From Anaeromyxobacter sp. (GTDB taxonomy: Bacteria > Myxococcota > Myxococcia > Myxococcales > Anaeromyxobacteraceae), in the NCBI GenBank assembly GCA_016718565.1, contig JADKCZ010000002.1, positions 496,001 through 560,000 on the forward strand: a DNA stretch of 64,000 bases, given 5' to 3'. Made by a program: the position numbers and the translations under genes. Shown one piece after another: positions 28,105-35,526 of the stretch. How positions within the stretch are numbered: the first letter of the stretch is position 1; the number at the start of each line of letters is the position of its first letter. Under the pieces are notes generated by a model. That model was not told where the DNA came from. It searched no databases and saw only the letters and a list, made by a program, of their open reading frames with translations.

Positions 28105-28797
28105 ATGGCAACGTCCCCACCCGATCGGCGCCCACGGCTGGGGCGGGCGCTCGTCCTCCTGGCCGGCGCCGCGCTGGTGGTCGGGCTCTCCTGGTCCACC
28201 TGGCTGGCCGCCACCCGCGCCCGCCTGCGCGCCGCCGCCCCGAGCCCGGCCGCCGGCCCGACGCTCACCGTCCCGCCCCGGCCCGAGGTCCCCGCCAACC
28301 GGCTGGTCACGGCGCCGGCGCCGGTGGCCGCACCCGCCCTGGACCTCCCCACCGCCGGCGGCGCGCGCTTCTCCCTGGCCGCCGCCCGGGGCCAGGTGGT
28401 GGTGGTGAACTTCTGGGCCACCTGGTGCTCGCCGTGCGTCCGGGAGCTGCCCAGCCTGGTGCAGCTCGGCCGGGACCTGGCGAAGCGCCACCCCGGGAAG
28501 TTCCGCATCGTGGCGGTGTCGGTCGACGAGCAGCCGGACGCCGTGGCGAAGTTCTTCGCCGAGCCGCCCTGGGGCGGCCTGCCGCCCGAGCTGGTGGTGG
28601 CGCTCGAGCCGGGCGCCGGCGCGGTGGCCCGCGGCTTCCCGTGCCTGGGGCGCGGCGCCTGCCGCCCGGAGGACAGCCGGCTCCCCGAGACCTACGTGGT
28701 GGACCAGCAGGGCCGCATCGTGGCGCTGGTGGTGGGCGAGATCGACTGGTCCCTGCCCGGCCCGGCGCTGTACCTCGAGGCGCTGCTGTCGGGGTGA
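28105..28797 (+). CDS. TlpA/ResA-family membrane-anchored thioredoxin
   Basis: 230 residues from ATG 28105. One N-terminal membrane anchor (ALVLLAGAALVVGLSWSTWL), a Pro/Ala linker, then a thioredoxin fold with the active site NFWATWCSPCVRELP. The C-terminal part adds a Cys-containing insertion (GFPCLGRGACRPEDSRLPETYVVDQQGRIV) where TlpA proteins carry the cis-Pro. ResA/CcmG-type members reduce the CXXCH thiols of apocytochromes before heme attachment, so in this cytochrome-rich region a maturation role is likely. It ends 40 nt before a convergent gene. Confidence 0.87.
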   Translation: MATSPPDRRPRLGRALVLLAGAALVVGLSWSTWLAATRARLRAAAPSPAAGPTLTVPPRPEVPANRLVTAPAPVAAPALDLPTAGGARFSLAAARGQVVVVNFWATWCSPCVRELPSLVQLGRDLAKRHPGKFRIVAVSVDEQPDAVAKFFAEPPWGGLPPELVVALEPGAGAVARGFPCLGRGACRPEDSRLPETYVVDQQGRIVALVVGEIDWSLPGPALYLEALLSG

Positions 28798-28837
28798 GCG
28801 CGGGCCCGCCGCACCCGCTCCGCCTCCCCGGGCCCCG

Positions 28838-29512
28838 CTACCTGCCGCTGAGGAACTTCAGGTCGTCCGCGTAGGCCTTGTTGAGCTGGTCCATCCCGGG
28901 GAGGTCGGCCCGGAAGAGCGACGTGGCGGTCACGTTCACCTGGTCGACCGGCAGGGGGCGCCCCTCCTGCTCGAGGGCGTAGGCGTTCCGCCCCGCCACC
29001 ACCGCCCGCGGCAGCAGCACCAGGTCGAGGCCGCCGAGGTGGTGCCGGTCGAGGATGGCCTTCAGCGGGGCGATGGCCTCGAGCCGCGTCGCCGCCGCGG
29101 CCGGCATCTCCCCGGCGGGTCCCGGCTCGCGGAACCTGGCCAGCAGCTTGGGGTCGCGCGCCCCGGCGGCGCGGATCTCCTTCACCGCCGCCACGTAGCT
29201 CTTCAGCTTCGGCAGCGTGACCGGGTAGGCCAGCATGGCGCGGGTGCCCTCGTCCAGCACGCCCTCGTGCATGTCCCCCGCGGCCGCTTCGCCGGCCGAC
29301 CCGGGGGCCGGCGCGCCGTGCCCGGCCGGCGCATCCGGCGTGCCTGCCGCGGCGTGCCCAGCCGCCGCGAGGTCGGCCCCCTGGGCCGGGTGCCCCGCGG
29401 CCGGCGAGGCGGCGGTGTGGCCCGGCGCGGTCTCCTTCGGGGCGCCGGGCAGCAGCAGGACCACCGCGAGGACCGCGGCGGCGAGCCCGGCCATGACCAT
29501 CCACTTGCGCAT
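28838..29512 (-). CDS. Exported or membrane-anchored protein of unknown function
   Basis: 224 residues from ATG 29512, with GGAGG close upstream (the longer ORF start at 29650 is Arg/Gly noise). One N-terminal hydrophobic segment (VMAGLAAAVLAVVLLLPG), then about 60 residues rich in Ala, Gly, Pro and His (repeated AAGHxA, a possible metal-binding or flexible linker), and a compact helical domain (LPKLKSYVAAVKEIRAAGA, LDRHHLGGLDLVLLPRAVVAG). I do not recognise the family. Confidence 0.65.
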   Translation of the reverse strand: MRKWMVMAGLAAAVLAVVLLLPGAPKETAPGHTAASPAAGHPAQGADLAAAGHAAAGTPDAPAGHGAPAPGSAGEAAAGDMHEGVLDEGTRAMLAYPVTLPKLKSYVAAVKEIRAAGARDPKLLARFREPGPAGEMPAAAATRLEAIAPLKAILDRHHLGGLDLVLLPRAVVAGRNAYALEQEGRPLPVDQVNVTATSLFRADLPGMDQLNKAYADDLKFLSGR

Positions 29513-29646
29513 GCGCCTCCTCCGTCTCCCGGCAGGAGCGCCGGGGCGCGGCAGTTTACCAGAGCCGGCCGGACCGCCGCGACCGGCGCCGCGGCGCCGC
29601 CAGGGCCCTCGCGCCCCTTGGACGGGCGTCCGCCGGCCCGCCCATC

Positions 29647-31374
29647 TCACCGTCGGGGGGTGGCCGGGACCCGCTGGAGGAACTCCTCCCGCGACAGGCG
29701 GTCGGCGTTCGACCAGTGGATCATCTCGGCGTACGCCTGGGAGATCTGCTGCGCCTGCGCCGGGGTGTAGGCCTGCTGCGCCAGGCCCAGCTTCTCGGCG
29801 CGCAGGAGCTTCCGGTAGTCCCCGACGATGGCGTGGACCTGCTGGTAGGTCTGGAGCCGCTCCTGGCAGTGGGCGGCCAGGGACGGGTCCTCGCGGGCCG
29901 CCCGGGTGAGGACCTCCACCAGCTGCCGGTAGAGGGCGTCGAGCCGGTCGTACTGGTGCATGATCATGGCCAGGTTGTAGTTGACGTCCACCACGTAGAC
30001 GTCGCGCTCCGGCCAGAACCGCTCGGTGATGGCGATGCGGGTCCGCTCCAGGTCGGCGGCGGCGACCCCCGGCAGCAGCCCGCGCGCCAGGAGCGCCCGG
30101 AGCACCTCGTGGGCCGCGATCTCCTGGCTCCGCTCGGTCAGGTGGACGTAGTCGATGAGGACGTCGAAGCCGGGGATGCCGTCGCCCGCCACCGCCTCCA
30201 GCGGAGCCACGATGTCCACCAGGGGCGCGCCCCGCGCCGCCGCCACCTCCCGCAGGATGACCTGGAACTCCGGGAGCTCGCGGAACGGGAAGGCGTCGCG
30301 CTGCAGCGCCAGGACGTACTCGGCCTTGGCCTCGGCCGGGCGCCCCGTCCTCCGGAGCGACTCCGCCAGGTAGAAGTGGGCCTCGGCGTACTCGCCGTCC
30401 AGCTCGACGGCGGCGCGCAGCGGCGCCTCGGCGCCGGCGAAGTCGCCCCGCTCGACGGCCAGGACGCCCTCGCGGAAGGCGGCGGTCCAGCGGGACCGCT
30501 GCCAGGCGTCGAGGCCCGGGCGGTGACGTGAGACGTTGGGGCTCCAGTCCTTCAGGTTGACCGGGCAGGTGAGGAGGAGCAGCGGGACCCTGGCCTGGCC
30601 CGCGCTGGCCACCATGGCCTCGACGTTGAAGCGGTAGTGCTCCAGGAGCGCCTGGAACTGCCGCGGGTCCTCCCGGTAGCGCGAGGCCTGGCCGAAGGCG
30701 AAGGAGAGGTGGTTGGAGAGCTGGTCGTCGAAGTCGTAGTCCTTGACGTCGAACCGCGGCAGCGGCGTGGTCAGCGTCACGCCGACCCGGTAGGCCAGGC
30801 GGGCCGCCGCCGAGCGGTCCCAGGGGGCCGGCGGGGTGCGGGGCCGGTAGACCAGGTTCTCGAGGAGCTCGTTGTTCCCGTTGTAGAGGACCAGCAGGTC
30901 GGGGTGGTACCGGAGCGCCTCCTCGAGGATCAGCTTGACCCGGTGGCTCCCGTAGGTGCCCGCCGCCATGTTGACGACCTCGACCGCCCTCCCCGGGTAG
31001 AGCAGCCGGAGCTTCCGCTCCAGCAGCGCGCTCAGGTTGGTGTCGCCCAGCTGGTAGGGCCAGCCGGCCGCCGCCGAGGCGCCCAGGACGAAGACCCGGA
31101 GGCCCCCCTCCGGCCGCTCCAGCGGGAACGGCCGCGGGTTGACCATCAGCGGGTGGAACCCGGTCCGCCGCACCATCCTCCGGCCGTCCAGCTCGACCAC
31201 CTCGAAGGCCGGGACCGGGTTGATGGCCTCCACGTGGGGGTTCCGGCGGCGCGCGGCGGCGTTCTCGACCCGCTCGATGAGCCGGCAGCCGAGCTCGACG
31301 CCGGCCGCCAGGAGCAGCAGGGTGAGCGCCCAGAAGGCAGGCCGGCTCCGGCTCCTCTCGGTGGCAGGGACCAC
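29647..31374 (-). CDS. SGNH/GDSL-like hydrolase with TPR region, membrane-anchored
   Basis: 575 residues from GTG 31374; the ribosome site is weak, but the start is 8 nt after the DUF5989 stop. One N-terminal TM (AFWALTLLLLAAGVELGC) is followed by SGNH block I (VFVLGASAAAGWPY), block III-like YNGNNELLENL, and the block V Asp/His near the end of the catalytic part (DYVHLTERSQEIAAH). TPR-like helices are inserted (FREGVLAVERGDFAGAEAPLRAAVELDGEYAEAHFYL, split over the central region). Such proteins with DUF5989 partners accompany exopolysaccharide or lipid acyl modification. The exact substrate is unknown. Confidence 0.75.
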   Translation of the reverse strand: MVPATERSRSRPAFWALTLLLLAAGVELGCRLIERVENAAARRRNPHVEAINPVPAFEVVELDGRRMVRRTGFHPLMVNPRPFPLERPEGGLRVFVLGASAAAGWPYQLGDTNLSALLERKLRLLYPGRAVEVVNMAAGTYGSHRVKLILEEALRYHPDLLVLYNGNNELLENLVYRPRTPPAPWDRSAAARLAYRVGVTLTTPLPRFDVKDYDFDDQLSNHLSFAFGQASRYREDPRQFQALLEHYRFNVEAMVASAGQARVPLLLLTCPVNLKDWSPNVSRHRPGLDAWQRSRWTAAFREGVLAVERGDFAGAEAPLRAAVELDGEYAEAHFYLAESLRRTGRPAEAKAEYVLALQRDAFPFRELPEFQVILREVAAARGAPLVDIVAPLEAVAGDGIPGFDVLIDYVHLTERSQEIAAHEVLRALLARGLLPGVAAADLERTRIAITERFWPERDVYVVDVNYNLAMIMHQYDRLDALYRQLVEVLTRAAREDPSLAAHCQERLQTYQQVHAIVGDYRKLLRAEKLGLAQQAYTPAQAQQISQAYAEMIHWSNADRLSREEFLQRVPATPRR

Positions 31375-31382
31375 GGGCTCGC

Positions 31383-31550
31383 TCAGAGGGTGCCGTAGAT
31401 GCGCGGCGCGACGGCCGAGCCCTGGGTGAGGAAGACCAGCAGCCCCATCAGCAGCAGCACCAGCAGGAGGGGCAGGAGCCAGAAGCGCTTGCGCTCGCGC
31501 AGGAAGCCCAGGAACTCCCGGAGGAACTCGAGCAGGGAGTGGCCGTTCAC
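31383..31550 (-). CDS. DUF5989 family small membrane protein
   Basis: 55 residues from GTG 31550. The sequence LLEFLREFLGFLRERKRFW followed by a single TM (LLPLLLVLLLMGLLVFLT) and QGSAVAPRIYGTL is the DUF5989 pattern. These tiny proteins are encoded beside SGNH hydrolases or carbamoyltransferases in many Proteobacteria, and the same arrangement is seen here with the downstream gene starting 8 nt later. Probably an assembly or membrane partner of that hydrolase. Confidence 0.85.
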   Translation of the reverse strand: MNGHSLLEFLREFLGFLRERKRFWLLPLLLVLLLMGLLVFLTQGSAVAPRIYGTL

Positions 31551-31623
31551 GCGGCCAGTATAGCGCGGCGCGGGCCGCGGGCGACGCGGCCGGACAGCCG
31601 GCGTAGGCGGGAGCCGGGCGGCC

Positions 31624-31660
31624 CCCTCACCCCGGCCCTCTCCCCCGGTGGGGGAGAGGG
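31624..31660. repeat. Second copy of the CCCTCTCCCC palindromic repeat
   Basis: CCCTCTCCCCC, 3-nt loop, GGGGGAGAGGG at 31636-31660, with the same upstream CCTCACCCCGG as in the copy at 4146. Two copies 27 kb apart support a dispersed element. Confidence 0.65.
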
Positions 31661-31670
31661 AGCGCAAGGT

Positions 31671-31726
31671 CGGTGGGCGGTGGGCGGTGGGCGATGGGCG
31701 ATGGGCGATGGGCGGTGGGCGGTGGG
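31671..31726. repeat. Heptanucleotide tandem array (8 copies)
   Basis: Eight head-to-tail 7-mers: CGGTGGG three times, CGATGGG three times, CGGTGGG twice, with no interruption. It lies in the 212-bp spacer between the radical SAM 3' end and the DUF5989 start and directly abuts the palindromic repeat. A length-variable minisatellite; no function is evident. Confidence 0.9.
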
Positions 31727-31762
31727 CGCCAGCACCTGGCCTGCCCGGCGTGCGCCGAGGGG

Positions 31763-33112
31763 CTAGGCGGGGGGCGAGGTGACCTGGCGGTGGCGGAGGC
31801 CGTCCTTGGCGACCTTCCACTTCTCGTAGGCGATCCGCATGCCCTTGCGGACGGGGAGCTGGTTCATGAGGGAGAGGATGTGGGCGTGTGGGAAGCCGGA
31901 GGCGGGGACCTTGAACATGTGCTTGAGGACCCTGGGGGGAGGGAGAGGAGCTCGAGGGAGGTCTGGTAGAAGAGCTCCTCGCGGACCTCCGGGGTCATGC
32001 GGGGGTCGGGGTGCTCGTAGAGGGCGTAGGCGCCGGTGTAGTACTCCCAGCCGAGGTCCTTGAAGAGGTAGGGCTGGTACTGGTCGCGCAGGGTGGAGCC
32101 GGGATAGGGGACGGCGAGGGAGGGGTGCATGGAGACGCCGAGGCGGTCGGCGAGGTCGACGGCGCGGCGGTAGTCGTCGATGGAGTCGGCGCGCGAGCCG
32201 AGCATGAAGAAGAGGGAGACGTCGATGCCGGCGTCCTTGAGCGTCTTGACGGCGCGCTCGCGGTCGATGCCGACCTTGCGGTCGGCGCGGTACTCCTCGA
32301 GGCCGTGGTCGGTGATGGACTCCCAGCCGACCCAGACGGTGAGCATGCCGGACTGGCGGGCGGCCTTGAGCATGCCTGCGCCGTCGGGGGGAGAGGACGG
32401 GGGCGAGGGAGCCGAAGCCCATCCAGCGCTTCTTGCTGCCCTTGAGGGCGGTGAAGAGGTCGATGGCGCGCTGGGTCTTGCCGAGCCACCAGATGTTCTC
32501 GTCGCCGTTGATGTAGAGGCTGCCGGGCATGGCGTCGACGTCCTGGACGACGTCGTCGATGGGGCGCATCCGGATCCTGGCGCCGAAGACCTTGCTGACG
32601 GTGCAGAAGGAGCAGGGGTAGGGGCAGCCGCGGGCGGTGCTGACGATGCGGAAGTCGTGGCCGTGCTTGAGCATGCCGTAGAGCGGGGTGGGCAGGCCTT
32701 CGAGCTCGAGCTGCTGGCCCTGGTAGCGGGGCTTCATGGCGCCGGCCTTGAAGTCGGCCAGGACCTGGGGCCAGACCCCCTCGGCCTCGCCGGTGACCAC
32801 CGCGTCGGCGTGTTGCGCGGCCTCCTCGGGGCAGGCCGAGACGTGCATGCCGCCCAGGACCACCTTGATGCCGCGGGCGCGCAGGCCGTCGGCGATGCGG
32901 TACCCGGGCACGGCGGTGGGGGTGAGCAGGCTGATGGCGGCCAGGTCGCACTGGAGGTCGTCGAAGACGTCCGGGGTGGCGCTGGCGCTGTAGAGCTCGA
33001 TCTCGATGTCGGGATCGGCCTGGCGGGTCAGGGCGGCCAGGTACTCCAGGATGGGCGGGGCCACCGGGGTCCAGCCGAAGGGGAGCGGGGGCTTGATGAT
33101 GCAGAGCTTCAC
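31763..33112 (-). pseudogene. B12-binding-type radical SAM protein, broken by two compensating frameshifts
   Basis: From GTG 33112 (AGGAGACACA upstream) the frame encodes a B12-binding-like N-terminus (MKLCIIKPPLPFGWTP, LLTPTAVPGYRIADGL, VLGGMHVSACPEEAAQHADA) and the radical SAM cluster GCPYPCSFCTV (CX3CX2C). Near 32386-32391 a run of six Gs on the plus strand appears one base too long. Translation must shift to read SPDGAGMLKAARQSGML, continuing to LELLSLPP. Near 31934-31939 a second run of six is one base short, and the original frame resumes at RVLKHMFKVPASGF to the end. Net length is restored (449 residues). The indels look like homopolymer errors, or the gene is decayed. Substrate unknown. 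Confidence 0.82.
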
Positions 33113-33212
33113 TGTGTCTCCTCGGTCCCCCCCCGGGGCGGCGCCGGCTCCGGCGCCGGTGTGGGCGCCAGCGCCAGCGCCCTGGCGAAAGCTGGGACGT
33201 GTCCGGCGCCGG

Positions 33213-34038
33213 CTAGTGCTCGATGCGGAAGCCGGAGTGGAAGGTCTCCATGGTGAAGGGGATGCCCCAGTAGCTGACGATCATGGCGACCATGGCCAGG
33301 ATGGAATAAACGGCCAGCTTCTGCCCGCGCCACCCGAAGGTGATGCGCAGGTGCAGGTAGATGCCGTAGATGAGCCAGGAGATGAGGGACCAGACCTCCA
33401 CCGGGTCCCAGTTCCAGAAGGTGCCCTTGACCTGGTCGGCCCAGAAGGCGCCGGAGACGATCATCACGCCGTAGAGCGTGAAGCCGCCGACCACGAAGCG
33501 GTAGCTGAGGGCGTCGAGGGCCTCGAGCGCCGGGAGGCGGTCGTAGAGGCCACCCTGGCCGCGCTGCTTGAGCAGGTAGAGCAGGCCGAGGGCGGCGGCG
33601 ATGAGCACGGCGCTGAAGCCGGTGGTGGCGCCGACGATGTGGACCCAGAGCCAGGCGCTCTGCAGGGCCGGGACGCGCTGCCCGGTCACCTCGGTCTGCA
33701 GGGTGCCGGCCCAGCCCATCATGGTGAAGGCCACCGGCATGACCAGGACGCCCAGGGGGCGCACCGCGCTGGTGGAGAGCTGGACCACCAGGTAGAGCAG
33801 CACCGTCACCGCCATGCCCAGGGCGATGGACTCCGGAGGTGGTGATGAAGGGGTTGACGCCGCCCACACCCCAGCGCCAGGCGATGCTGGCGACGTGGGG
33901 CAGGAAGCCCAGGGCGGCGGTGATCACCCCGGCCAGGAAGAGCTTCTCGGCCCGGGCCATGAACCCGATGATGTAGCTGAAGGCGCTCACGCCGTAGAGC
34001 GCCACGGCCGCCCAGAACAGCACCTGCTCGGTCCTCAT
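33213..34038 (-). pseudogene. ccsA: Cytochrome c biogenesis protein CcsA/CcsB-type (heme lyase), one frameshift
   Basis: ATG 34038 has a GGGGGGAC site upstream. The N-terminal part (MRTEQVLFWAAVALYGVSAF, FLPHVASIAWRWGVGGVNPF) is in one frame. At about 33836 an extra G (TCCGGAG where TCCGAG is expected) shifts the frame, after which SESIALGMAVTVLLYLV continues to the true C-terminus. The WWD heme-handling signature (GTFWNWDPVEVWSLISWLIY) and flanking His residues are intact. Corrected length is 274 residues with about eight TM helices. With ResB it forms the system II synthetase that exports heme and attaches it to CXXCH. It is downstream of resB, separated by 43 nt containing a perfect hairpin. 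Confidence 0.88.
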
Positions 34039-34053
34039 CGTCGTCCCCCCTCG

Positions 34054-34075
34054 GGCGCGCCGTGAACGGCGCGCC
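34054..34075. repeat. Perfect 10-bp hairpin between resB and ccsA
   Basis: GGCGCGCCGT, GA, ACGGCGCGCC. A loop of two bases means the palindrome is nearly complete. It may tune the ratio of the two system II proteins, or be a processing site, since no U tract follows. Confidence 0.55.
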
Positions 34076-34081
34076 GGTGTG

Positions 34082-35341
34082 TCAGCCCTGTGCCGCCCGC
34101 CGCTTCGCCCCACCCTGCCGCAGCCGGCCGGCGAAGGTGAGCACCATGCCCAGCAGCCCGAAGCAGAGGCCGGCCAGGCTGGTGTTGAGGCCTGGGTCAT
34201 AGCGCACGTCCATGCCGACCCAGTAGCGAATCTCCCTGGGCGAGAGCTTGAAGTCGCCGAGGTCGAGCAGCCCGCCCACCGGCAAGAGCGCCTTCTTCTC
34301 GGCCGCCAGCACCCCGGCCGGCCCGTGGGGGCGCAGCTCCAGGCTGACCTGGCCGCTGCGCGGCTCCACCCCGGGCCAGTAGCCCACCCGCAGGGTGCCG
34401 CGGGGGTGCTCGGGCGGCTGTGGGTACTCGAACGCCGCCGCCTCCACCTGCGTCCCCGCCGCGTACAGGTAACTGCCGTCGGCCTGCCGGTAGCTCTGCA
34501 GCGGCACGTGCACGCCGTAGAGGTCCTTGCCGTCCGGGTCGGTCATGACCACCAGCACCGAGTAGCCCTCCTTGGAGCAGAGGTAGCGCACCCCGTCGTG
34601 CTCGAGGTCGCGGGTCACGTAGATGACCCCGGTGGTGGTGTCGCCCGGCTCGCCCACCGCGATCTCGTAGGCGGCCCGCTTGTCGTCGCCGTCCACCTTG
34701 TAGCCGGTGTGCATCTTCACCAGCGTGGTCTCGCCGGTGAGCCAGGCGGGGTCGAAGAACCGCCCGTACTCCACCTGGTCGTAGCTCTCGGCCTGCCCGT
34801 TGGGCAGGGTCTCGCCCTCGGTCAGCCTGAGGACGCCCTTGAAGTGGAAGAGGCTGTTGACCACCACGCCCCCCAGCACCGCCAGGAAGCTCAGGTGGAA
34901 GATGATCATCCCGGCCTGCACCAGCGAGGCCTTGCGCTTCCAGATCCGGCTGAAGAACGCCGCCGCCGAGCTCACCGCCAGGAGCACCAGGAGCCCGTTG
35001 AACCAGAGCGTCGAGAAGATCACCTCCCCGGCCGCCGCCTCCCGGTAGACCGTCACCCCGACCACGCAGCACCCCAGCACCACCACCAGGATGCCGATGG
35101 CCAGCTTCGGCGACGTCAGCAGGCCGTAGGCCCGCTGGGCCAGGCTCGGCGGCCGTCGCCCGGGCGGCGCGGCGGCGGGGGGCGGGGCGGCAGGTCCCGC
35201 GGCTGGACCAGTGGCTGGACCAGTGGCTGGACCAATGGCTGGTGCGGCGGCTGGTGCGGCGGGCTGCGTCGGGTCGGCCTGCGCTGCGGTCGGCTCGGCC
35301 GCCGCCGGCGAGGCCGGGGCGGTGGGGTCTTCGGGCGTCAT
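34082..35341 (-). CDS. resB: Cytochrome c biogenesis protein ResB
   Basis: 419 residues from ATG 35341 (ATG 35356 is an in-frame alternative). The first 75 residues are Pro/Ala-rich, with a DNA tandem of three 12-mers (GGCTGGACCAGT, 35201-35236) coding GPATGPATGPAA. TM helices follow (LAIGILVVVLGCCVVGVTVY, LWFNGLLVLLAVSSAAAFFS, MIIFHLSFLAVLGGVVVNSL) with the ResB signature HLSFLAVLGG and the large periplasmic domain, then a last TM near the C-terminus. ResB partners CcsA in heme delivery to apocytochrome c. Its position directly downstream of the giant cytochrome gene suggests a locus-dedicated maturation pair. Confidence 0.92.
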   Translation of the reverse strand: MTPEDPTAPASPAAAEPTAAQADPTQPAAPAAAPAIGPATGPATGPAAGPAAPPPAAAPPGRRPPSLAQRAYGLLTSPKLAIGILVVVLGCCVVGVTVYREAAAGEVIFSTLWFNGLLVLLAVSSAAAFFSRIWKRKASLVQAGMIIFHLSFLAVLGGVVVNSLFHFKGVLRLTEGETLPNGQAESYDQVEYGRFFDPAWLTGETTLVKMHTGYKVDGDDKRAAYEIAVGEPGDTTTGVIYVTRDLEHDGVRYLCSKEGYSVLVVMTDPDGKDLYGVHVPLQSYRQADGSYLYAAGTQVEAAAFEYPQPPEHPRGTLRVGYWPGVEPRSGQVSLELRPHGPAGVLAAEKKALLPVGGLLDLGDFKLSPREIRYWVGMDVRYDPGLNTSLAGLCFGLLGMVLTFAGRLRQGGAKRRAAQG

Positions 35342-35459
35342 GAGTGGTCCGTTCATCATACCAGCGCGTCGCCCCGTCTGGGCCCTCCAGGGCCCCGCCT
35401 CCGCTGGACAGGCGCTCGGCCGGCTCGGGTGGAGCGGTTCGCCCGCTCGCCACGAAGCA

Positions 35460-35496
35460 GCGCGCCGCCCCTGGCCGGAGCCAGGGTGCGGCGCGC
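35460..35496 (-). terminator. Long hairpin at the end of the giant cytochrome gene
   Basis: Arms of 16 bp (GCGCGCCGC CCCTGGC against GCCAGGG T GCGGCGCGC, one bulged base) with loop CGGA, 31 nt past the cytochrome stop. No U tract is seen on the minus strand. It may be a terminator-like or mRNA-stabilising structure separating the giant gene from resB. Confidence 0.5.
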
Positions 35497-35526
35497 AGGT
35501 GCCTCGACCGCCTGGTCCCGCCGCGG

